NCBI GenBank assembly: GCA_964573775.1
Contig: CAZNKU010000073.1
Coordinates: forward strand, 1 to 5,286
Direction of reading: 5' to 3'
Length of the DNA: 5,286 nucleotides
Origin: CAZNKU01 sp964573775
Lineage (GTDB): Bacteria > Bacillota > Clostridia > Monoglobales > Firm-18
The notes below the pieces were generated by a model. The model saw nothing but the letters and a program-made list of their open reading frames with translations. It searched no databases and was not told the DNA's origin. Numbering within the stretch: position 1 is the stretch's first letter; each line of letters starts with the position of its first letter. A program made the position numbers and the translations under genes. This document shows, piece after piece, positions 1-4,979 of the stretch.

Positions 1-257
1 GTTATGACCTTATCTGGAGAGGTGTTGAAATTACAACAGGTGCTCAGCGTGAACACAGATATGAAATCCTTGCAAAACAGGCTGCTGAAAAGGGCTTGGA
101 GGAAGATGTTAAGTTCTATCTTGAATTCTTTAAATACGGTTGCCCTCCACACGGTGGCTTCGGTATGGGTGTAGACAGACTTACAATGCTTATGCTCGGT
201 ATGCACATTAAGGATTCTATGTTTATATTCCGTGGACCTAACAGATTAAATCCGTAA
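1..257 (+). CDS. aspS: Aspartyl-tRNA synthetase, archaeal type, 3' end (partial)
   Basis: This is the C-terminal 84 residues of a class II aminoacyl-tRNA synthetase that charges tRNA with aspartate in the cytoplasm; the gene begins upstream of the window. The reading frame starts at base 3 and ends at TAA 255-257. The stretch VEITTGAQREHRYE near the start and the class II motif 3 region PPHGGFGMGVDRLTM, with its ATP-binding arginine, are plain, and the protein ends in FRGPNRLNP. In family terms this ending and the PHGGFG motif fit the archaeal/eukaryal-type AspRS, which also occurs in clostridia, rather than the longer standard bacterial enzyme; AsnRS normally ends in a PGN-type motif instead. 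Archaeal-type enzymes in bacteria are often non-discriminating and also make Asp-tRNA(Asn) for GatCAB. That is family knowledge, not visible here. A hairpin at 437-456 is the nearest possible terminator. Confidence 0.92.
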   Translation, partial: YDLIWRGVEITTGAQREHRYEILAKQAAEKGLEEDVKFYLEFFKYGCPPHGGFGMGVDRLTMLMLGMHIKDSMFIFRGPNRLNP

Positions 258-283
258 GGGATGTAAAAACAGCGCAGAACGCA
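258..283 (+). repeat. 26-bp direct repeat, copy 1
   Basis: This copy begins directly after the aspS stop codon. It matches 559-584 at 23 of 26 positions with no gaps; all three differences are C/T transitions. The most conserved part is GCAGAACGCA at its right end. Two copies flanking the hairpin repeat suggest an element boundary or a duplicated mobile repeat, but the sequence does not show which. Confidence 0.75.
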
Positions 284-322
284 AAAAGAAAATATAACAT
301 TTTTAGTTTTGTTTCTTCAACG

Positions 323-435
323 CCTTCCCCTTTCGAGCATTGTCCAAAACTTGTTTTGGTTAACAATGCCGATGCGTAACGAAGTGGATAAGAGGGGAAG
401 GTGCCGAGGAACGAGGCGGATGAGGTGTTTAATGT
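323..435. repeat. Nested inverted repeat, probable interspersed clostridial repeat
   Basis: The outer arms CCTTCCCCT (323-331) and AGGGGAAGG (393-401) pair perfectly. Inside them, GCATTGT (337-343) pairs with ACAATGC (363-369), and CCAAAAC (344-350) pairs with GTTTTGG (353-359) around a TT loop, with a three-base bulge at 360-362. The right side continues into GAGGCGGATGAGGTGTT. From memory, the combination of CCTTCCCC arms with a 'CACCTCATCCGCC'-type flank recurs many times in clostridial genomes as a short non-coding repeat. That recognition is recall, not a search result. Confidence 0.6.
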
Positions 436-436
436 T

Positions 437-470
437 GAAAAGCCTTTGGGCTTTTCTTTCTTTGTATTCT
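437..470 (+). terminator. Rho-independent terminator candidate downstream of aspS
   Basis: GAAAAGCC (437-444) pairs with GGCTTTTC (449-456) across a four-base loop, and the downstream stretch is strongly T-rich (TTTCTTTGTATTC). It could end aspS transcription, although it lies about 180 bases after the stop codon and just after the hairpin repeat, so it may belong to that repeat. Confidence 0.55.
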
Positions 471-558
471 TTTTGCCATGAACAAACGCGCACTCTCGCA
501 GTATCATATACAGCTTCGGTTTCGTTTGTCCATTCTGCATCTGTTTTTCCTATCCCTT

Positions 559-584
559 GGGATGCAAAAATAGTGCAGAACGCA
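559..584 (+). repeat. 26-bp direct repeat, copy 2
   Basis: This is the second copy of the repeat at 258-283, with 23 of 26 bases identical. It sits 30 bases before the left end of the insertion sequence. The sequence between the copies (284-558) contains the nested hairpin repeat and terminator-like hairpin. Confidence 0.75.
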
Positions 585-614
585 TTATTTAGTGAATAGT
601 TAATAATGAATAGT

Positions 615-636
615 GGCTCTTTGTAAATAGTTGGGG
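615..636 (+). repeat. IS left terminal inverted repeat
   Basis: It begins GGCTCTTTGTAAATAG and ends TTGGGG. It pairs with 1922-1943 at 16 of 22 positions; the outer six and inner seven bases are identical, and the differences cluster in the middle. Confidence 0.8.
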
Positions 637-662
637 TCAAAATTTAATAATGGAATCTTTAT

Positions 663-688
663 GGCGGTTGCAGGTTTATGCAACCGCC
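663..688. terminator. Perfect 10-bp hairpin over the transposase stop codon
   Basis: GGCGGTTGCA (663-672) pairs perfectly with TGCAACCGCC (679-688) around a six-base loop that contains the transposase stop codon (complement of 676-678). Neither side has a good T-run, so it is a weak intrinsic terminator at best. It may act to slow or block transcription crossing the IS end. Confidence 0.5.
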
Positions 689-1819
689 TTACCTATGCTT
701 GAATTCTTGTAATTGAACATATGTAATATTCTTTTTCTGAATCTGCTAAAATTTCGATATACATAAGAATTTCTTTTTAAAACTTTAATTTTGTTGTTGC
801 ATCCTTCTGTAAATCCATTGGTGTATGGATAATCAAATGTATTAAATATAGATTTCGCCCAATTGTGTAGTGTAGAAGCACAATCATGATAATCTTTTAA
901 AATCTGCTGTTTTGTGCTGTTAAAATCCAATTAGCAAGCAATTCTTTTCCTTTACTTGCATCACCACAATCAAGTATTTCGTAAAATAGTTCTTTTAAAT
1001 AGTAAGCGCTTCTCAAATCATAACTAAAGTATAATAAATATTCAACTCTTTCTAATTGTTCGGGTTTTAACCTGCTTTTTCTCATTGTTAGTATTCTTTT
1101 TGATTGCTTAAATAATAATCTGTTTTCTTTTCCATATTTCTTTTGTATGGCTTTTCTGACTCTTTCAAATGCCCATATTACCTGACGTACATAGTGATAT
1201 TTGTCTACTAATGGTTGAGCTTGTTTAAAATATATTTCCGATAACTCTGCGTAAGGTTTCCACATATCACTAACAAAGAATTTTACTTTTTCCCTTTCAT
1301 CTTGATTCCAATGTTTGAAATATGAAATCAGATGGCTTTGTTTTCCGTCAGCCAATATATCAAATACGGTTCCTGTGGCTGGATTGGTGATAATAACCTG
1401 ATATTTTTCTTTGCCGGTATTGCCTTTAAATTCATCAATAGCAAGTACATTAGGAAGCTTTTTTGGAGTACAATAAGAAAGCATATCAAAAAATCGTATA
1501 ACAGTGGAAACGGATAAATTAACTTCGTTTGCTATGCTTGTGAATGACCTTTCAGATTCGGTTTTCTTGAATATTTCATTAATTAATCGCATTGTCACTC
1601 TGTAATATTTGGGTGCAAAAGAATTGTTTTCAGCAAATCTTTTTCCACAATTCTTACACACATATCTTCTATGATTATGAATGAGTGTTATGTGTTTTCC
1701 AAAAGCAGAAACATCTTTAATTTTTCGCATCCGATAGTCATGAATATGTGTGGTAGGATGAGAACAGCAATTACATCTTGTAAATTTAATAAATCCTTAG
1801 TATAATCAAATGAGAGCAT
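676..1819 (-). pseudogene. ISL3-family transposase, broken by two frame changes
   Basis: This is the remnant of a DDE transposase that would cut and join the IS ends. Three segments in different frames make up the protein. The start ATG (1819-1817) has GGAGGA seven bases upstream and encodes MLSFDYTKDLLNLQD. The frame then changes into a segment that reads CNCCSHPTTHIHDYR (the CxCC zinc-binding motif) and runs through RRYVCKNCGKRF and the central catalytic region (LAIDEFKG; FVSDMWKPY, with likely catalytic aspartates) to a stop at 897-899. The C-terminal part (YPYTNGFTEGCNNKIKVLKRNSYVYRNFSRFRKRILHMF) lies in the other frame, down to 676. Compared with family members as I remember them, about 25-30 codons between LNLQD and CNCC are missing. 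The distal shift must lie within 897-930, where the frames overlap. No canonical slippery heptamer is obvious, so mutation is likelier than programmed frameshifting. Confidence 0.85.
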
Positions 1820-1886
1820 ATTTAGTTCCTCCGTTCATGGTTTCTGGACAATTCCATTATAACGGATTTTGAACAAATATGCTCTC
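1812..1886 (-). promoter_or_regulatory. Transposase leader hairpin with internal promoter
   Basis: A perfect 12-bp inverted repeat, GAGAGCATATTT (1812-1823) and AAATATGCTCTC (1875-1886), has the transposase start codon inside one arm. A second inner pair, CCGTT (1831-1835) and AACGG (1861-1865), touches the GGAGGA ribosome binding site (1827-1832). A TATAAT -10 box lies within the loop on the minus strand (1861-1856), with no clear -35. A transcript from that promoter would begin near 1849, lack the far arm, and leave the start codon open. A transcript entering from the regulator gene would fold and hide it. On the plus strand the same arms are followed by a T-rich run (1887-1900) and could terminate transcription. 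Confidence 0.6.
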
Positions 1887-1905
1887 TCTTTTTTATTTTA
1901 TCAAG

Positions 1906-2811
1906 CTATATTTGTTGGTCGCCCCAACATTTATTATAGAGCCTTTTTTCATCATAAGAATATTCACTCGATACATCAAATAAAATATCAAGAAATGTAA
2001 GTGTTGCTTTAGATATGTATTTCTGAGTATTGAGATACGCAAAAGTGTATCTTTTAATATTAAAAAGTTGTCTGCACTCGACGTTTTTTGAAAAAGTACC
2101 CTTCCACGAAAGAGATGGAACAAAGGAAATACCAAGACCCATTTCTATGTATTTTCTTATATAATTTGGGTCGTCACTTTGGATTACTATATTCGGTGTA
2201 AAACCTTCCGAGTGGCATATTTCGTTTGTCAGTTTATAAAGCCCACTTTTGTTACTCATTGTAATAAATTTTTCGTTTTCCAGATCCTTCACGGAAATTT
2301 GGCTATTCTTGGCTAAGGGATTATCTTTTTTCATTGCTACAAGCAATTTGTCCACAACCAGTAAATTTTTTTTAAAATTCTTTGGTTCAAGTATTTTGTC
2401 GGAAATAACCAGGTCATACTTGTTGATTGAGTCTTCGTTTGTATGGTTAATAAAAAAAACAACATCGGAATATTTTTTTTGAAATCGTTCTATAGCCTTT
2501 GTTACAATACGCCTGTTTGTTTCTGCAAGTATTTTAATTTCGCCGGAGATTTTTTCATTATCACAGAGTTTTGTTTTTGCTTCATGAATCAACATAAGAG
2601 CGGGTTTGACATTAGAATATAGTAATTTGCCCTGGTCATTTAACGCAATTTTATTTGAAGAACGGTCGAAAAGGGTTGTGTTTAATTCATTCTCAAGCCT
2701 ACGAATACATTGGGAAATATTCGAAGTTGGCACATTGTAATTATTTGCGGTTTTAGAAAAGTTTTCTGTTTCAGCTGCATTGCAAAAATATTGGAGTTGC
2801 AAAAGCTCCAT
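1906..2811 (-). CDS. LysR-type transcriptional regulator with IS-derived C-terminus
   Basis: This is a 301-residue DNA-binding regulator with the usual LysR layout: an N-terminal winged helix-turn-helix at about residues 1-60 (MELLQLQYFCNAAETENFSKTA, then SNISQCIRRLENELNTTLFDR) and a substrate-binding domain from about residue 90, including DLVISD and YIEMGLGISFVPSL. The start at 2811 is chosen because GAGGTG (2823-2818) lies seven bases upstream; an in-frame ATG ten codons earlier has no such site. It is divergent from madLM, so it probably controls malonate uptake, as MdcR-type LysR proteins do in other malonate clusters; that is inference. The last 12 residues, RLYNKCWGDQQI, and the TAG stop are encoded by the right end of the insertion sequence; the native end is lost. 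Because LysR C-termini are variable, the protein may still work. No terminator of its own remains before the IS. Confidence 0.88.
   Translation of the reverse strand: MELLQLQYFCNAAETENFSKTANNYNVPTSNISQCIRRLENELNTTLFDRSSNKIALNDQGKLLYSNVKPALMLIHEAKTKLCDNEKISGEIKILAETNRRIVTKAIERFQKKYSDVVFFINHTNEDSINKYDLVISDKILEPKNFKKNLLVVDKLLVAMKKDNPLAKNSQISVKDLENEKFITMSNKSGLYKLTNEICHSEGFTPNIVIQSDDPNYIRKYIEMGLGISFVPSLSWKGTFSKNVECRQLFNIKRYTFAYLNTQKYISKATLTFLDILFDVSSEYSYDEKRLYNKCWGDQQI
1922..1943 (-). repeat. IS right terminal inverted repeat, within the regulator frame
   Basis: On the minus strand it begins GGCTCTATAATAAATG and ends TTGGGG. It is translated as part of the C-terminal tail of the LysR-type regulator; the arginine codon at 1944-1942 spans the junction. 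Confidence 0.8.
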
Positions 2812-2829
2812 TATTATCACCTCGTTTTT

Positions 2830-2858
2830 ATAATACAGCAATATAGCAATTTTGTCAA
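2830..2858 (-). promoter_or_regulatory. Promoter of the LysR-type regulator
   Basis: On the minus strand a perfect TTGACA -35 (2858-2853) is followed after 17 bases by TATTAT (2835-2830). Transcription would start near 2823, leaving almost no leader before the GAGGTG site and the ATG at 2811. The -35 sits in the spacer of the palindrome at 2842-2869, which suggests that the regulator represses its own gene. Confidence 0.7.
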
Positions 2859-2885
2859 CAATTGCTATACTATAAAATGTATAGC
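2842..2885. promoter_or_regulatory. Three-part palindromic operator between regulator and madL
   Basis: TATAGCAATT (2842-2851) and AATTGCTATA (2860-2869) form a perfect 10-bp inverted repeat with eight bases between. The second arm forms another pair, GCTATAC (2864-2870) and GTATAGC (2879-2885), again with eight bases between. The half-site TATAGC therefore occurs three times in alternating orientation. LysR-type regulators commonly bind a strong dyad site plus a weaker activation site near the target promoter, and this layout fits. The madL promoter is not clear; TGCTATACT (2863-2871) could be an extended -10 whose -35 would be poor, as expected for an activator-dependent promoter. Confidence 0.6.
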
Positions 2886-2965
2886 GGGTATATGTTGTTT
2901 CATTATTTACAATATATCATATTTAATTTATAATTTTAGGGAGAAAAAATTCAGGAGGTTTGTTT

Positions 2966-3355
2966 ATGATTTATGGAGGAGCTTTATTAGCTTGTTGTAT
3001 GTTTATAGGTTCATTTATCGGAAAGTTATTAGGACTTATGACAGGGCTTGATTCTGATATCGGCGGCGTAGGCTTTGCGATGATTTTGCTTTTAATTGCA
3101 ACTAATTCCAAAAAGATAAATAATTTCATGCCAAAGGGGTATACAAAAGGTATTGATTTTTGGAAAGAAATGTTTATACCTGTTATCATTGCAATGTCTG
3201 CATCTCAAAATGTTGTAAGTGCTCTTGATGGTGGTATTCTTGCTCTTGTTGCAGGAGTTGGTATCGTGGTGCTTATGATGCTTCTTATACCTTTGTTTAA
3301 CAAGTTTATACCAAAAACGGTTGAAGATGCAAATGAAGAGGAGGTAGAGGCATGA
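2966..3355 (+). CDS. madL: Malonate:Na+ symporter small subunit MadL
   Basis: This 129-residue integral membrane protein is the small subunit of the two-part MadLM carrier, which imports malonate with sodium across the cytoplasmic membrane. It opens with MIYGGALLACC, has hydrophobic segments at about residues 2-24, 33-47, 67-82 and 89-110, and ends in an acidic tail (EDANEEEVEA). The family match comes from the overall sequence (GKLLGLMTGLDSDIGGVGFAM and the FMPKGYTKGIDFWKEMFIPVIIAMSA region) and from its place before MadM. The ATG at 2966 has AGGAGG (2953-2958) seven bases upstream; the TTG two codons earlier is too close to that site. Its stop codon overlaps the madM start in an ATGA junction, which implies translational coupling. 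Family members transport malonate in Malonomonas and pseudomonads; the substrate here is inferred. Confidence 0.85.
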   Translation: MIYGGALLACCMFIGSFIGKLLGLMTGLDSDIGGVGFAMILLLIATNSKKINNFMPKGYTKGIDFWKEMFIPVIIAMSASQNVVSALDGGILALVAGVGIVVLMMLLIPLFNKFIPKTVEDANEEEVEA

Positions 3356-4125
3356 AATCATTAGTAGACATTTTTGTAGGATTATTTGTTGACAATGCAT
3401 TCGTTATGTCATTTTTGCTAGTTGGCATAATTGCAATGTTTTCCAGTTTTGTATCCACCAAAATTACCAAGGGTAGAATACACTCATCGGCAATAGCTAT
3501 TTTCCTGGGCCTCATTTTAGCATATGTAGGCGGAAGAGTTGCGGGAGGCTCTAAAGGACTTGCTGATGTGACAGTATTCACTGGTATTGGTATTTTAGGA
3601 AGTTCTTCACTTAGAGATTTCACAATAATAGCTACGTCTTATGGTGCAAAATTTTCGGAAATCAAAAAGTGCGGTCTTGCAGGCGTTATAGCACTTTTTA
3701 CAGGTATAATAGGTACTTTCATTGTGGGGGCATTAATTGCATTTGCATTTGGCTACAGAGATGCAGCGAGTGTTACTACTATCGCAGCAGGAACAGTTAC
3801 TTTTGTAGTAGGTCCTGTTACAGGTGCCGCAGTAGGTGCTGATTCTGCAGTTATTGCAATTTCGATTGCGGCGGGCGTTTTTAAGTCTATTGCAGTAATG
3901 CTTTTAACCCCTGTGGTTGCAAAAAAAATTGGTCTTACCACTCCAAGCGCAGCTATGGTATTTGGAGGACTGATGGGAACTACAAGCGGAACTACAGCAG
4001 GTCTTGCGGCAACTGATCCAAAACTTGTACCATATGGTGCAATGACATCTACTTTCTATACGGGTATGGGTTGTCTTCTTTGCCCATCTGTATTATATTT
4101 TGTGGTAAAGATATTCTTGCCTTAA
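3352..4125 (+). CDS. madM: Malonate:Na+ symporter large subunit MadM
   Basis: This 257-residue, very hydrophobic carrier subunit works with MadL to import malonate with sodium. The length agrees with the roughly 250 residues known for MadM. Repeated glycine- and alanine-rich membrane helices run through the protein, with conserved-looking stretches TFVVGPVTGAAVGADSAVIA in the middle and FGGLMGTTSGTTAGLAATDP near the C-terminus. The start overlaps the madL stop by four bases, and a GAGGAGGTAGAG stretch just upstream serves as the ribosome binding site. A strong bidirectional hairpin follows at 4193-4229. No malonate decarboxylase, acyl-carrier or CoA-transferase gene follows, so the metabolic partner must be elsewhere in the genome or the carried substrate may differ. 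Confidence 0.87.
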   Translation: MKSLVDIFVGLFVDNAFVMSFLLVGIIAMFSSFVSTKITKGRIHSSAIAIFLGLILAYVGGRVAGGSKGLADVTVFTGIGILGSSSLRDFTIIATSYGAKFSEIKKCGLAGVIALFTGIIGTFIVGALIAFAFGYRDAASVTTIAAGTVTFVVGPVTGAAVGADSAVIAISIAAGVFKSIAVMLLTPVVAKKIGLTTPSAAMVFGGLMGTTSGTTAGLAATDPKLVPYGAMTSTFYTGMGCLLCPSVLYFVVKIFLP

Positions 4126-4192
4126 AGTACGGAAGGTCATTGACATTTTAGCTTTACCATATAATGTAAATTCTTATTGTGTTTTTGAAATA

Positions 4193-4229
4193 AAAAATAG
4201 CTTTGAACATACAGTTCAAAGCTATTTTT
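4193..4229. terminator. Bidirectional rho-independent terminator after madM
   Basis: AAAAATAGCTTTGAAC (4193-4208) pairs perfectly over 16 bases with GTTCAAAGCTATTTTT (4214-4229) around a five-base loop. The T-rich arms serve both strands. It ends madLM and would also stop anything arriving from the right on the minus strand. Confidence 0.88.
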
Positions 4230-4308
4230 ATAACATATGAAATTGTGCATATGGACTGTCATTCACTACCGCTCCTTCGAATTCCTTTCAATCAAAGCAT
4301 AAAAAAGG

Positions 4309-4334
4309 ACACCTTATGAGGTGTACTCATAAGG
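4309..4334 (-). terminator. Minus-strand terminator with two alternative hairpins
   Basis: Two overlapping stems are possible: CCTTATGAG (4312-4320) with CTCATAAGG (4326-4334), and ACACCT (4309-4314) with AGGTGT (4319-4324). They cannot form together. On the minus strand a CC and then a run of six T (complement of 4301-4306) follow the second stem, making a plausible terminator for the XRE gene. The plus strand lacks a T-run. Confidence 0.55.
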
Positions 4335-4338
4335 ACAG

Positions 4339-4372
4339 TTAAAGGCTCTCGCAAATTTGCGAGAGCCTTTAA
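4339..4372. terminator. 34-bp perfect palindrome downstream of the XRE gene
   Basis: The sequence reads the same on both strands from 4339 to 4372, centred on AAATTT, with arms containing AAAGGCTCTCGC and GCGAGAGCCTTT. As RNA it would form a long GC-containing hairpin whose own arm ends in TTTAA. It lies 45 bases after the XRE stop codon and is probably a two-way terminator between convergent units. A dimeric protein site is a less likely alternative. Confidence 0.65.
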
Positions 4373-4417
4373 TCGTTATAAAACAATCTAATTCCCATTT
4401 GACACGCCCTTTTTGTA

Positions 4418-4651
4418 TCATAATATTTCTTCTAATTTCAAAATAAAAGTACTCATTTTAATATCAAGTGCATTACAAATTCTGTATAAAGTCTCTAATG
4501 TGGGTTTACGCTCACCACGTTCTATTGCACTTAAATGTGTTCTTCCTATATCTGCCAATCCGCTCAATACCTCTTGAGATATACCTTTTTGCTGCCTGAA
4601 AAATGAAACAGTCTGACCGACTTTTTTTGGATCTAACGTAGCAACATACAT
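4418..4651 (-). CDS. Small XRE-family helix-turn-helix regulator
   Basis: This 77-residue, single-domain DNA-binding protein is of the Cro/C1 (XRE) type. The five-helix fold is visible: helix 1 around VGQTVSFFRQQKG (11-23), the helix-turn-helix SQEVLSGLADIGRTHLSAIERG (25-46), then the family signature ERKPTLETLYRICNALDI (47-64). There is no extra ligand or peptidase domain. The start has GAGGTG seven bases upstream. The gene is divergent from the double-glycine peptide gene, and an 11-bp inverted repeat overlaps the peptide promoter, so the likely role is repression of the peptide unit and perhaps of itself. What signal releases it cannot be told. Its own promoter is unclear; TATACT (minus, 4675-4670) is a possible -10 with a poor -35. 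Confidence 0.88.
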   Translation of the reverse strand: MYVATLDPKKVGQTVSFFRQQKGISQEVLSGLADIGRTHLSAIERGERKPTLETLYRICNALDIKMSTFILKLEEIL

Positions 4652-4697
4652 AACATCACCTCAAAAAATAGTATATTCTATTTTATAAGATATATTG

Positions 4698-4742
4698 AAC
4701 ACATATGTTGACAAATGAATACATATGTGTTAAAATGTGTTA
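4698..4742. promoter_or_regulatory. Operator with three ATGTGTT half-sites
   Basis: AACACATATGT (4698-4708) and ACATATGTGTT (4721-4731) form a perfect 11-bp inverted repeat with 12 bases between. ATGTGTTA then occurs twice in direct orientation at 4725-4732 and 4735-4742, exactly 10 bases or one helical turn apart. The array covers the -35 and -10 boxes of the peptide promoter, so bound protein would block RNA polymerase. The adjacent XRE regulator is the obvious candidate to bind it. Confidence 0.7.
4708..4736 (+). promoter_or_regulatory. Strong promoter of the double-glycine peptide gene
   Basis: A perfect TTGACA (4708-4713) and TAAAAT (4731-4736) are separated by the optimal 17 bases. Transcription would begin near 4743, giving a leader of about 63 bases before the ATG at 4806. 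The leader includes a short dyad, ATAGTTCAACTAT (4750-4762), of unknown meaning. Both promoter boxes touch arms of the operator palindrome. Confidence 0.8.
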
Positions 4743-4805
4743 TGGAAGCATAGTTCAACTATTCTGTTCTATGTGTATTAAATTAATTATAAGGTGGCGA
4801 ATCGA

Positions 4806-4943
4806 ATGAAAAAAATGAATGTCAACGAAATGAAAAACATTAATGGTGGTGTTGCTTTTACAACATTATGTGGTTGGGCATTATACGGATGGACCGTTTC
4901 TTGTGTGGCTGGTGCAGTAAAAAAATTTATAAAGAGAAAGTAG
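4806..4943 (+). CDS. Double-glycine leader peptide precursor (bacteriocin-like)
   Basis: This 45-residue precursor has the leader MKKMNVNEMKNINGG, a typical double-glycine leader with hydrophobic and acidic positions before GG, and a 30-residue core that starts VAFTTLCGWALYGWTVSC. The core has cysteines at positions 7 and 18, two tryptophans, a hydrophobic middle, and a C-terminal cationic tail (KKFIKRK) giving five positive and no negative residues. AAGGTGG lies about eight bases upstream of the ATG. The C39-peptidase transporter that follows is the class of enzyme that cleaves after GG and exports the core. This suggests a class II, disulfide-bonded bacteriocin or a secreted signal peptide. 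Thioether modification is possible because Thr and Ser are present, but no modifying enzyme is seen before the window ends. I do not recognise the core as a named peptide, and no immunity gene is evident. Confidence 0.82.
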   Translation: MKKMNVNEMKNINGGVAFTTLCGWALYGWTVSCVAGAVKKFIKRK

Positions 4944-4979
4944 TATGATTTTTTAAGTATTGAATTACAAGTACTATGT

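Larger units (their letters stand above)
258..614. other. Gene-free spacer rich in repeats and hairpins
   Basis: I see no convincing gene in these 357 bases. Open frames exist on both strands, but they lack ribosome binding sites, have no recognisable protein features, and run straight through inverted repeats. The spacer holds a nested hairpin repeat, a terminator-like hairpin, a pair of 26-bp direct repeats at its two sides, and a short GAATAGT direct repeat (594-600 and 608-614) next to the left IS end. A 7-bp inverted pair ACAAACG/CGTTTGT lies at 482-488 and 523-529. Confidence 0.7.
615..1943 (-). mobile_element. Degenerate ISL3-family insertion sequence
   Basis: The element is bounded by imperfect terminal inverted repeats of 22 bp at 615-636 and 1922-1943. 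Both begin GGCTCT and end GTTGGGG or AGTTGGGG, with 16 of 22 bases matching ungapped. Ends beginning GG(C/T)TCTTTG and a single transposase with an N-terminal zinc-binding region are typical of the ISL3 family. The total length of 1329 bp is slightly short for the family, in line with an internal deletion seen in the transposase. ISL3 elements usually make 8-bp target duplications, but 607-614 and 1944-1951 do not match, so the flanks have probably been rearranged or have decayed. The right end lies inside the 3' end of the LysR-type regulator frame. Confidence 0.85.

Noticed and set aside
238..640. Overlapping open frames of about 96-107 codons on both strands between aspS and the IS
   Set aside because: They cross inverted repeats, lack ribosome binding sites and show no protein-like features; one runs into the aspS 3' end.
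897..930. Programmed -1 frameshift in the transposase
   Set aside because: TTTTAAAA is near the overlap, but it is not in the phase of a canonical slippery heptamer, and the N-terminal part of the gene is also broken.
1893..2135. Open frame of 80 codons on the minus strand inside the regulator 3' end
   Set aside because: It is a shifted frame of the LysR-type gene and the IS end, with no own start signals.
3092..3623. Minus-strand open frames across madL and madM
   Set aside because: They are antisense shadows of strongly supported membrane protein genes.
4339..4372. Palindrome as CRISPR repeat or attachment site
   Set aside because: There is only one copy in the window, with no spacer array and no integrase gene; its position after a stop codon fits a terminator better.
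4304..4411. Possible 35-codon minus-strand frame starting MIQKGRVKWELD after the XRE gene
   Set aside because: It runs through the 34-bp palindrome and the terminator hairpin and has no convincing ribosome binding site.
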